A stretch of DNA of 5,911 nt from Pseudomonadota bacterium (GTDB taxonomy: Bacteria > Pseudomonadota > Alphaproteobacteria > Rhizobiales > Devosiaceae), in assembly GCA_023387585.1 (NCBI GenBank), contig JAEWHZ010000086.1, positions 1-5,911 of the forward strand. The letters run 5' to 3'. The notes under the pieces are model-generated. The model made no database searches. It worked only from the letters and a program-made list of their open reading frames with translations, and was not told the DNA's origin. The position numbers were made by a program, and so were the translations under genes. Positions 1 through 5,237 of the stretch are shown here, one piece after another. Numbering within the stretch: the stretch's first letter is position 1; every line of letters begins with the position of its first letter.

Positions 1-242
1 ACCAGCGGGCGCGAGTTCATGACGATGACGTCGAGCGGGTCGCCGTCGCCGCACAGCGTGTGCGGCACGAAGCCGTAATTGCCGGGATAGCGCATCGGCG
101 TATAGAGGAAGCGGTCGACGAACAGCGCGCCGGAAGCCTTGTCGATCTCATATTTGATCGGCTCGCCCCCCAGCGGCACCTCGATGATGACGTTGAGATC
201 GTCCGGCGGCGTCTTGCCGGTGGGGATGGCGTCGATGTTCAT
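1..242 (-). CDS. ppa: Inorganic pyrophosphatase, N-terminal part (runs off the left edge)
   Basis: Soluble family I inorganic pyrophosphatase, a cytoplasmic Mg-dependent enzyme that hydrolyses pyrophosphate to two phosphates and so pulls biosynthetic reactions forward. Only 80 residues are visible, beginning MNIDAIPTGKTPPDDLNVII; the rest lies left of base 1. The active-site residues known from the E. coli enzyme are present with an offset of one: E21, K30, E32, R44, Y52, Y56, and the signature DGDPLDV with D66, D68 and D71. The later catalytic residues (equivalents of D97, D102, K104) fall outside the window. The ATG at 242 is chosen because family members start with this M-x-IDAI stretch; no strong Shine-Dalgarno is seen before it. 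The gene follows the TerB-domain gene on the same strand after 138 bp, enough room for its own promoter. Identification is secure; only completeness is unknown. Confidence 0.96.
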   Translation of the reverse strand, partial: MNIDAIPTGKTPPDDLNVIIEVPLGGEPIKYEIDKASGALFVDRFLYTPMRYPGNYGFVPHTLCGDGDPLDVIVMNSRPL

Positions 243-380
243 GCGCTTGATATCCGATAGGCTGGCGGGTTGCGGCGCGGTTCTGCCCACAAGGTGTGGC
301 AAAAGCAAGCCATATCGGCGCATGCCAGACTCGCGCCGGCACCGAACCCGAACCCCAACTCCTTGGCGGAACGGGTTGTC
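243..380 (-). other. Intergenic region ahead of ppa with a possible weak terminator
   Basis: This 138-bp gap lies between the TerB-domain gene stop and the ppa start, read on the minus strand. It holds an inverted repeat, CGGCGC (316-321) and GCGCCG (333-338), with an 11-nt loop. On the minus strand a short T-run (301-304) follows about a dozen bases after the stem, so a terminator here would be weak. A short tandem CCGAAC repeat (343-354) is also present. I looked for a sigma-70 promoter for ppa and found no convincing -35/-10 pair, though ppa may well have one here. Confidence 0.3.
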
Positions 381-839
381 CTATTGCGTTTCTTCACTTT
401 CGTTTTCGCGCTCGCGCGCGATGCGGCTGCGCAGCGTCGTGCGCTCGCGCGGCGACACGCCGATCAGCTCGGCCACCCGCCACACCATATTGTCCTCGAG
501 CTCATGATTGGCGGCGTCGGTGAACACGACGCGCCACATCATCTCGATGATCTCCAGCCGCTCCGACAGTTCGAGCCCGCTCAGCATCGAGGTGAAGGCG
601 TAAAAATCGACCGCCTCGGCGTCGCGGCGCTGCGCTTCGCGGATCAGCGCCTCGACCTGGGCGTCGTCGAGACCGAAACGCGCCCGCAGGCCGGCGGCGA
701 TCGCCGCGCGTTCGTCGCGGCTCATGGAGCCGTCGACCGAGGCCAGATGCACCAGCAGCGCCGCGACGGCGATCTGCGGATCGAGCGCCGCGCGGGTTTC
801 CTCCGCACGCGAAAACAGCCGCGCGATCGCATCGAACAT
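381..839 (-). CDS. TerB-domain (COG4103-like) small alpha-helical protein
   Basis: A 152-residue soluble, all-helical protein of the tellurite-resistance-protein-B-like family; its biochemical role is not known. Two TerB repeats are visible. The first is around residues 22-70 with the acidic motif ASVDGSMSRDE (D36, E43). The second is around residues 96-140 with VVFTDAANHELED (D108, E113) followed by VWRVAELIGVS. In characterised TerB such acidic clusters bind divalent metal. The C-terminus is a charged tail rich in Arg and Glu. The ATG at 839 (MFDAIARLFS) gives the family's usual length of about 150 residues and has a G-rich stretch (849-854) nine bases upstream. Starts at 884 or 899 in the same frame would add 15-20 residues that look non-conserved. 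It lies downstream of pcd on the same strand. The 'tellurite resistance' label should not be read as a function: no other ter genes are nearby. Confidence 0.88.
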   Translation of the reverse strand: MFDAIARLFSRAEETRAALDPQIAVAALLVHLASVDGSMSRDERAAIAAGLRARFGLDDAQVEALIREAQRRDAEAVDFYAFTSMLSGLELSERLEIIEMMWRVVFTDAANHELEDNMVWRVAELIGVSPRERTTLRSRIARERENESEETQ

Positions 840-867
840 TCGAACAAGCCCCCGATTCCCGGTTGTC

Positions 868-944
868 GGCGCATCCTGCCGCATATGCGCCTGCGGCACT
901 ATGGCATCGGCGCATCACTGCGGCCGGCAAACGCTCATCCGGCC
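868..944 (-). other. Two GC-rich hairpins between pcd and the TerB gene
   Basis: Two inverted repeats sit in the pcd-TerB junction. GGCCGG (922-927) pairs with CCGGCC (939-944), and the pcd stop codon (935-937) lies in the 11-nt loop. GGCGCAT (868-874) pairs with ATGCGCC (885-891) around a 10-nt loop, about 30 bases upstream of the preferred TerB start. The sequence CGGCGCATC occurs directly repeated at 867-875 and 908-916. Neither stem is followed by a T-tract on the minus strand, so they are not classic intrinsic terminators. They could protect or separate the transcripts, or be incidental in GC-rich DNA. Confidence 0.35.
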
Positions 945-1216
945 AGTTGCGAGATGCGGCGCGCCAGCGCGGCGTCCTTGCCGGTGATCCCGCCGGCATC
1001 ATGCGTCGTCAGACTGATGTCGACGCGGTTGTAGCTGTTGGACCAGTCGGGGTGATGGCCGAGCTTTTCCGCCGCCAGCGCCACGCTGGCCATGAAGCCG
1101 AAGGCGCGGCCGAAATCCTCGAACTCGAAACTGCGCTCGATCCGATCCTCGCCGATAGTCCAGCCGCTCAACTCGCGCTTCAGCGCGGCGCGCTCGTTAA
1201 GGTTCAGAAGCGCCAT
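935..1216 (-). CDS. phhB: Pterin-4a-carbinolamine dehydratase
   Basis: A 93-residue enzyme of the PCD/DCoH family. It dehydrates 4a-hydroxytetrahydropterin to quinonoid dihydropterin, recycling the cofactor used by aromatic amino acid hydroxylases. The family signature is plain: EKLGHHPDWSNSYNRVDISL with the catalytic pair H54-H55, P56 and W58, followed by TTHDAGG with the third active-site histidine H72. The ATG at 1216 (MALLNLNERAALKRELSGW) is preferred because AAAGGGA lies eight bases upstream (1225-1231). The longer reading from 1252 would add twelve residues without a comparable ribosome site. It is divergent from the GGDEF-EAL gene and upstream of the TerB gene. No phenylalanine hydroxylase or other pterin-dependent hydroxylase is visible in the window, so the physiological partner is unknown. 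The family call is secure; the symbol is by family (also called pcd). Confidence 0.95.
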   Translation of the reverse strand: MALLNLNERAALKRELSGWTIGEDRIERSFEFEDFGRAFGFMASVALAAEKLGHHPDWSNSYNRVDISLTTHDAGGITGKDAALARRISQLAG

Positions 1217-1224
1217 GTCGAAAA

Positions 1225-1231
1225 TCCCTTT
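1225..1231 (-). promoter_or_regulatory. Ribosome binding site that fixes the pcd start
   Basis: On the minus strand this reads AAAGGGA, followed by eight bases and then the ATG at 1216. It is the clearest Shine-Dalgarno on the left side of the window and is the reason for preferring the 93-residue product over the 105-residue one. Confidence 0.6.
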
Positions 1232-1284
1232 GCGTCCATCCGCTCGCTTCAACGCGCCGCACCGGCCTGCGGATGCGCGGCCTG

Positions 1285-1305
1285 CGGTAAACCGACGGTT
1301 TACCG
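1285..1305. promoter_or_regulatory. Perfect 21-bp palindrome in the pcd / GGDEF-EAL divergent region
   Basis: The arms CGGTAAACCG and CGGTTTACCG flank a single central A, giving a perfect dyad, which is the shape of a dimeric regulator's operator. It sits 69 bp from the pcd start and about 105 bp from the GGDEF-EAL start, so it could act on both. Its core reads TAAA-N7-TTTA, matching six of eight fixed bases of the CtrA box TTAA-N7-TTAA. A near-copy lies ahead of the acyl-synthase gene at 3831-3847 (15 of 17 bases). A one-base loop makes it a poor RNA hairpin, and a short T-run follows on the plus strand, but no plus-strand gene ends here. An operator is the better reading. The binding protein is unknown. 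Confidence 0.55.
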
Positions 1306-1395
1306 TATTTTTCGGAATCCCCCGTCACATACAAGGCCCGCCCGTTGTGGCAAGGCGGCCTTAACCCCTGCACGCATTGATGGTTTCGTCACATC

Positions 1396-1400
1396 GAGGA
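1396..1400 (+). promoter_or_regulatory. Ribosome binding site supporting a GTG start for the GGDEF-EAL gene
   Basis: GAGGA is followed by nine bases and then GTG at 1410. The alternative ATG codons at 1380 and 1434 have no comparable site: the first is preceded by CTGCACGCATTG and the second by CGCGCAAGACA. This is the main argument for the GTG start; the ATG at 1434 remains possible. Confidence 0.45.
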
Positions 1401-1409
1401 CCCCACGGA

Positions 1410-3743
1410 GTGTTCGCCTCTTCGCGCAAGACAATGCCGGCAATCGACTATGTGTCGGTCATCCGCTCCGTCTATAGCGACGGACGCGCCCTCGTGTCCG
1501 GTGCGGTCGCGAGCGCGGCGGCGGCTGCGCTGTCGGCGCTCAAGGCAGGCTCGATCGAACTGGCGCTGGTCAGCCTGCTGATGCTGTCCATCGGCTATCT
1601 GCGCTATCTCAATTCACAGGCCTTCGAGCGCGCCCGGATCGGCAACGAGGATGCCGAAGCGGCCGAATACTGGGAAGGACGCGCCGTGGGTGGCGGCGCC
1701 CTGGTGGCGCTGAGTCATGGCCTGTGGTGCTTCGTCGCCATCGTCATCGTGCGCGACCCCTTCGCCGAGCTGGCAAGCTGCACCCTGTCCATCGCCGGCA
1801 TGGTCGGCATCGTGGCGCGCAATTTCGGCCTCGACCGGCTGGTGGCGGTGCAGGCCATCGTCTTCTCGGTGCCGCTCTGGCTGGCCATGATGCTGCGCGC
1901 CGACGCCTTCCACTTCACCCTCGGCCTGTTCCTGATCGCCATGCTGGTGAGCTTTCGCAAGCTCGCCAGCGACATCCGCGCCATTCTGCTGGCGGCGGTG
2001 CATGGCCGCTCGGAGGCCTCGCGCCTCGCCGAAGACCTGGATTTCGCGCTCGACACCATGACGCATGGCGTGATGATGATCGAGCGCTCGGGGCGCATCA
2101 GCCTCGCCAATGACCGCGTGCGCGAGATGCTGGAGCCCTTCGGCGTCGAAATCCGCGAGCAGCAGTCGCTGGCCGAGCTGTTCCACGCCATGCCGATGGC
2201 CGAGACGCGCGGCAACGGCCCGCAGCGCATCGCCGAGCTGATCGGCAACCAGGGCTCTGGCAAGGTGGTGCTGCTGCTGGCGCCGGACACCTATTTCGAG
2301 ATCACGGTCTCCTCGCGCGGCACCCGCTCCGTGCTGCTGTGCGAGGACATCACCGAGCGGGTGAAGGCCGAGGAGCGCATCAACTTCATGGCGCGCTACG
2401 ACACGCTGACCGGGCTGATTAACCGCACCTACATCACCGAGCTGATCGGCGAGGATCTCGATGCGCGCAAGACCGCGCTGGCGGCCGGCGCCGCGGTGCG
2501 CCAGGTCGGCCTGCTGCTGATCGACATCGACGATTTCAAGGCCGTCAACGATACGCTCGGCCATGCCGCGGGCGACAGCCTGCTCAAGGACGTCGCCGCG
2601 CGGCTGCGCGCCGCGGTCGGCACCGTGACGGGCACCGGCAACATATTGGCGCGGCTGGGCGGCGACGAGTTCGTCGCCTATCTGCCATCCGTCTCCGGCA
2701 CCGAGGAGGCCGAAAGGCTGGCCAGCGACATTCTCGAGGCCTTCGCCCAGCCCTTCGCGGTCGACACGGCGGCGCCCATGGCCAGCGCCACCATCGGCGT
2801 GGTGGTCAGCCGCGACGGCAATGACGGTCTCGACGCGCTGATGGCCAAGGCGGACCTGGCGCTCTACACCGCCAAGGCCCGGGGCAAGCGCCATTTCCAG
2901 CGCTTCCACGCCGGCATGGACGTCGACTTCCAGTATCGCCAGAAGCTCAAGGCCGACCTCGCCGAGATGCTGGAGAGCGACGGGCTCGACATCGCCCTGC
3001 AGCCGCTGGTCGACATCCAGTCCGGCCGGGTCGTCTCCTGCGAGGCACTGGTCCGGTGGACGCATCCGCAATGGGGCCCGATCGCACCGTCCGTGTTCAT
3101 CCCGCTGGCGGAGGAAATGGGCGTCATCGAGCGCATCACCCGCGTCATGCTGCATCGCGCCACGCGCGAATGCATGCAGTGGCCGGAAGAGATCGGCGTC
3201 GCCGTCAACATCTCGGGACGCGATTTCCGGTCCGGCCGGCTCGAGGCCGAGGTGATCGATGCCCTCGAGCAATCCGGCCTGCCCGCCGGCCGGCTCGAGC
3301 TCGAGATCACCGAATCGGCGCTGATCGAACATCGCGACGCCGCCGTCGCCCAGTTGCGCCGGCTGGCGCGGCACGGAATCTCCATCGCGCTCGACGATTT
3401 CGGCACCGGCTATTCCTCGCTGAGCTATCTGCAGGCCCTGCCCTTCACCAAGCTCAAGATCGACCGCTCCTTCCTCGCCGACATCGAGAATGGCGGAAGG
3501 GCGCTGAACCTTCTGGCCAATGTCGCAAGGCTAGGCAGCGAGCTCGACATGGTGGTGACGGCCGAGGGGGTGGAGACCGAGAACCAGCTCGCGCTGCTGC
3601 GCCGCCACACCCGCGTGCAGCAGGTGCAGGGCTATCTGTTCTCGCGCCCGCTGCCGGCGCGCGACATCGGCGAACTGATCGCCCGGCTCAACGCCGCCCG
3701 GACGCAGGACCGATCAACTCCGGTCATGGTTAATCACCGTTAA
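1410..3743 (+). CDS. Membrane-anchored PAS-GGDEF-EAL protein (c-di-GMP cyclase/phosphodiesterase)
   Basis: An inner-membrane signalling protein of 777 residues (numbered from the GTG at 1410) that should make and/or degrade cyclic di-GMP. About six hydrophobic segments come first (near 27-45, 49-67, 92-114, 122-137, 144-161, 167-182), then a PAS-like sensor (about 209-311). The GGDEF domain follows the canonical linker ARYDTLTGLINR. It has RLGGDEF (GGDEF 417-421) and the metal and substrate residues D372, F376, N380 and D389. The inhibitory I-site RxxD is replaced by GTGN (408-411). The EAL domain carries EALVRW (545-547), N600, E632, E635, D662-D663 in DDFGTGYSS, K683 in KIDRSF, E719 and E722 in AEGVE, and Q740 in QGYLFSRPL, a full catalytic set. 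GTG is chosen over ATG 1380 or 1434 because of GAGGA at 1396-1400. The stop lies inside a TTAA-rich dyad, and an acyl-synthase gene follows after 132 bp. Which activity dominates cannot be read from sequence. Confidence 0.95.
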   Translation: MFASSRKTMPAIDYVSVIRSVYSDGRALVSGAVASAAAAALSALKAGSIELALVSLLMLSIGYLRYLNSQAFERARIGNEDAEAAEYWEGRAVGGGALVALSHGLWCFVAIVIVRDPFAELASCTLSIAGMVGIVARNFGLDRLVAVQAIVFSVPLWLAMMLRADAFHFTLGLFLIAMLVSFRKLASDIRAILLAAVHGRSEASRLAEDLDFALDTMTHGVMMIERSGRISLANDRVREMLEPFGVEIREQQSLAELFHAMPMAETRGNGPQRIAELIGNQGSGKVVLLLAPDTYFEITVSSRGTRSVLLCEDITERVKAEERINFMARYDTLTGLINRTYITELIGEDLDARKTALAAGAAVRQVGLLLIDIDDFKAVNDTLGHAAGDSLLKDVAARLRAAVGTVTGTGNILARLGGDEFVAYLPSVSGTEEAERLASDILEAFAQPFAVDTAAPMASATIGVVVSRDGNDGLDALMAKADLALYTAKARGKRHFQRFHAGMDVDFQYRQKLKADLAEMLESDGLDIALQPLVDIQSGRVVSCEALVRWTHPQWGPIAPSVFIPLAEEMGVIERITRVMLHRATRECMQWPEEIGVAVNISGRDFRSGRLEAEVIDALEQSGLPAGRLELEITESALIEHRDAAVAQLRRLARHGISIALDDFGTGYSSLSYLQALPFTKLKIDRSFLADIENGGRALNLLANVARLGSELDMVVTAEGVETENQLALLRRHTRVQQVQGYLFSRPLPARDIGELIARLNAARTQDRSTPVMVNHR

Positions 3744-3749
3744 CCTTTT
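3728..3749 (+). promoter_or_regulatory. TTAA-N6-TTAA dyad over the GGDEF-EAL stop codon, also hairpin-like
   Basis: GGTTAATCACCGTTAACC is an inverted repeat (GGTTAA/TTAACC, six-base loop) followed by TTTT. The TAA at 3741-3743 is the stop codon of the GGDEF-EAL gene. Two readings compete. It could be a short intrinsic-terminator-like hairpin, although an AT-rich six-pair stem with four Ts is weak. Or it could be a CtrA-type site: both TTAA half-sites are perfect but spaced by six rather than seven bases, and ATGGTTAA (3726-3733) is the reverse complement of the CtrA-associated half-site TTAACCAT. It lies about 130 bp ahead of the acyl-synthase gene, so it could serve that promoter. Confidence 0.4.
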
Positions 3750-3830
3750 GCCAGATCAGGCCGATTGCCCGCGCAGCCGCCTGCTGCGCGTCCCGCGGTC
3801 CCGCGCCATGCAATATTTGCGCTTCCACAT

Positions 3831-3853
3831 GGTAAACCCACGGTTAATGTGGG
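3831..3853 (+). promoter_or_regulatory. CtrA-box-like operator upstream of the acyl-synthase gene
   Basis: The sequence GGTAAACCCACGGTTAA (3831-3847) contains TAAA-N7-TTAA, matching seven of the eight fixed bases of the CtrA box at the correct spacing. It matches the divergent-region palindrome (1286-1302) at 15 of 17 positions, including GGTAAACC and ACGGTT. It also overlaps an inverted repeat CCCAC (3837-3841) / GTGGG (3849-3853). It ends 22-28 bases before the ATG at 3876, close enough for a regulator bound here to block or activate the promoter. No convincing -35/-10 pair was found alongside it. Confidence 0.5.
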
Positions 3854-3875
3854 ATGCCAGGTTGCGGGGTCGCCT

Positions 3876-4631
3876 ATGTCGGTCGGTGAACGGTCCGAAA
3901 CACGTGAAACATCGCGTTTCGCACAGACGCTCATCGATCTCCTCGATCGGGTGCGCTATCGCCGCGTGCCGCCGGAAGACCAGTTCGATCCGATCTACCG
4001 GCTGCGCTACGAGGCCTATCGGCGCGAGGATTTCGTGCCGATGAACGCGCTGTCGACGGTGCGCGACGAATTCGACGACCTGCCGAACGGGCACAGCTTC
4101 GGCGTCTATATCGATGGCGAGCTCGCCTCCTCGATCCGCCTGCACATCGTCACGCCGACCCAGCGCACCTCGCCCAACATGTCGATCTGGCCGGAGCCCT
4201 TGCATGAGCTGCTCGACAAGGGCCACAGCTTCATCGATCCGGGCCGCTTCACCGCCGATCTCGACTTCTCGCTGCGCTTTCCGGCCCTGCCCTATCTGAC
4301 GCTGCGCATCGCCGCCATGGCCTGCGAGCACTATCCGGTGCGCTACTGCCTGTCGGCGGTGCGGCCCGAGCATGCGGCCTTCTACCGGCGCATCTTCGGC
4401 TCGCGTCCCTTCGCCGAGGAGCGGCGGCGCGAGGGCCTCGCCTTCGCCATCCAGCTCTGGCTCGCCGACGTGCCGGTGATCCGCGACCGCGTGGCAGCGC
4501 GCTTTCCCTTCTTCATGTCGACGCCGGAGGAGCGTGCGGCACTGTTCAACGATGCGGCCGGGGACATCGTCGCCATCGCCCCCAGCGCCCGCCAGGCACA
4601 GCGCCTCGCACAGCTGGAACGGGCGGTTTGA
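3876..4631 (+). CDS. LuxI/FeeM-superfamily acyl synthase (N-acyl amino acid synthase-like)
   Basis: A 251-residue cytoplasmic protein with the GNAT-like fold shared by acyl-homoserine-lactone synthases and the N-acyl amino acid synthase FeeM. Such enzymes move a fatty acyl chain from acyl-carrier protein onto an amino compound. Landmarks in order are YRLRYEAY (41-48, the N-terminal Arg/aromatic patch), DEFDD (64-68, like the paired acidic residues of LuxI proteins), SSIRLH (85-90, the conserved Arg), and IDPGRFTAD (120-128, matching the ExSRF core). Then come LTLRIAAMACEH (141-152) and AVRPEHAAFYRRIFGSRPF (161-179), resembling the FeeM FYRRLGF helix. The ATG at 3876 has GGGG six bases upstream (3866-3869); a frame open from 3765 would add 37 unlikely residues. 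It follows the GGDEF-EAL gene, with operator-like dyads between. No luxR-type receptor or carrier-protein gene is visible, so classical quorum sensing is not indicated. Family is fairly secure; the product is unknown. Confidence 0.82.
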   Translation: MSVGERSETRETSRFAQTLIDLLDRVRYRRVPPEDQFDPIYRLRYEAYRREDFVPMNALSTVRDEFDDLPNGHSFGVYIDGELASSIRLHIVTPTQRTSPNMSIWPEPLHELLDKGHSFIDPGRFTADLDFSLRFPALPYLTLRIAAMACEHYPVRYCLSAVRPEHAAFYRRIFGSRPFAEERRREGLAFAIQLWLADVPVIRDRVAARFPFFMSTPEERAALFNDAAGDIVAIAPSARQAQRLAQLERAV

Positions 4632-4650
4632 TCTTCAAGCGAGCAGGAAA
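4632..4650. other. Nineteen-base convergent gap, no terminator seen
   Basis: The acyl-synthase gene (plus) and the cyclic-nucleotide-binding-fold gene (minus) end 19 bases apart. I see no stem followed by a T-run on either strand in or next to this gap, so transcripts may overlap at their 3' ends. Confidence 0.5.
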
Positions 4651-5109
4651 TCAGCTGCGCTTCATCTTCCGGCGGACCGGCTCGAGCGCGTCGAGGTAGC
4701 GCGTGAGATCGCGCTGGATGTGCTCGACGGCGCGCTCGGCGATGTCCGGGGACTGGTCCATCAATCTGCGGAAGGACGCGCGCGGCACGAACAGCAATTC
4801 GGAATCGACCATGGCGGTCACGGTGATCATGCGCGGCTTGGCGAGGATCAGCGCCATGGCGGAAATCACCGTGCCCGGCTGCGAGATGGTGTAGGGGCGG
4901 CCAGCGATCTCGCCCGTCGGGGTCGCGCGCAAAGTGCCGCTGATCAGCACATGCGCGCCGCTCGGCGCTTCCGTGCCCTCGCACACCACCTTGTCGGCGG
5001 CGAAGCGCTGCCATTCGGTCGCGAAGGCAAGCAGGCGCTTGTCCTCATGCGTCAGAATGTCGAAGAACTCGGCCCTGTCGAGAATTTCGGCCGCTGTTTC
5101 GAGGCGCAT
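4651..5109 (-). CDS. Stand-alone cyclic-nucleotide-binding-fold protein, degenerate ligand site
   Basis: A 152-residue soluble protein with a Crp-type cNMP-binding beta-roll (about residues 8-115). It opens with AEILDRAEFFDILTHEDKRLL and continues through KVVCEGTEAPSGAHVLISGTL (G51, G58), a second strand pair ending QPGTVIS, and the last strands ITVTAMVDSELLFVPRASFRRLM. A basic helical tail with RYLDALEPVRRKMKRS ends the protein; there is no helix-turn-helix, so it should not bind DNA by itself. Where CRP has GELGLF followed by an Arg-Ser pair in the phosphate-binding cassette, this protein reads ISAMALILAKPRMITV (82-97). The key Glu is replaced and the Arg shifted, so cAMP binding in the usual way is doubtful. 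The ATG at 5109 is the first in frame; only a weak GGGT precedes it. A sigma-70-like promoter lies upstream (5167-5195). It converges on the acyl-synthase gene. The fold is confident; the ligand and role are unknown. Confidence 0.85.
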   Translation of the reverse strand: MRLETAAEILDRAEFFDILTHEDKRLLAFATEWQRFAADKVVCEGTEAPSGAHVLISGTLRATPTGEIAGRPYTISQPGTVISAMALILAKPRMITVTAMVDSELLFVPRASFRRLMDQSPDIAERAVEHIQRDLTRYLDALEPVRRKMKRS

Positions 5110-5166
5110 GACGACCCAGATGCGGTGAGCTCGACGGATTCGACCCCTTCAGCCCGCGAAATTCAC

Positions 5167-5195
5167 ATATAGGGCGAAACCGCGCCGCCGCTCAA
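5167..5195 (-). promoter_or_regulatory. Candidate sigma-70 promoter for the cNMP-fold gene
   Basis: On the minus strand, TTGAGC (5190-5195) as -35 is separated by exactly 17 bases from CTATAT (5167-5172) as -10. This would start transcription near 5160, leaving a leader of about 50 bases before the ATG at 5109. It lies in the 128-bp gap after the response-regulator gene, so the cNMP-fold gene need not be co-transcribed with it. Each hexamer matches consensus only partly. Confidence 0.45.
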
Positions 5196-5204
5196 CGCCG
5201 CAAC

Positions 5205-5224
5205 GCCGACTTGTCACAATCGGC
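5205..5224 (-). terminator. Hairpin 14 bases after the response-regulator stop, no T-tract
   Basis: GCCGA (5205-5209 on the plus strand) pairs with TCGGC (5220-5224) and the stem extends through one wobble and one further pair to about seven pairs around a six-base loop. It begins 14 bases downstream of the response-regulator stop codon (5238-5240). No T-run follows on the minus strand, so it is at best a weak or Rho-assisted 3' end, or a transcript-stabilising stem. The inner TTGTCACAA is itself a short palindrome. Confidence 0.3.
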
Positions 5225-5237
5225 GCGGATCGAAGGG

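Noticed and set aside
343..356. Tandem CCGAAC repeat
   Set aside because: Only a little over two copies; too short to call a functional repeat or array.
381..839. A tellurite-resistance role for the TerB-domain protein
   Set aside because: The domain name is historical; no terA, terC, terD or terZ homologue is nearby and single TerB-domain proteins are common in alphaproteobacteria.
270..1034. A 254-codon plus-strand open frame
   Set aside because: It is antisense to the TerB-domain and pcd genes, both of which have clear family motifs; the frame is Arg/Ala/His-rich and resembles nothing.
1377..1409. Upstream TTG (1377) or ATG (1380) start for the GGDEF-EAL gene
   Set aside because: No ribosome binding site precedes either codon, and the added residues look unconserved; GTG at 1410 follows GAGGA at a good distance.
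1614..3374. A 586-codon open frame on the minus strand
   Set aside because: It lies antisense to the PAS-GGDEF-EAL gene, whose motifs are conserved end to end. Its product is a low-complexity mix of H, D, A, G and Q with no recognisable domain, as expected from the reverse of GC-rich codons.
3756..4373. A 205-codon minus-strand open frame
   Set aside because: It is antisense to the acyl-synthase gene, whose ordered LuxI/FeeM landmarks make the plus strand the coding one.
4382..5014. A 210-codon minus-strand open frame
   Set aside because: It overlaps the cNMP-fold gene in another frame and the acyl-synthase gene in antisense; its sequence is Arg/Ala/His-rich without a domain.
5211..5219. 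TTGTCACAA as a possible CRP/FNR-type operator
   Set aside because: Only nine bases are symmetric and the half-site spacing does not fit a CRP or FNR site; it is better explained as part of the hairpin at 5205-5224.
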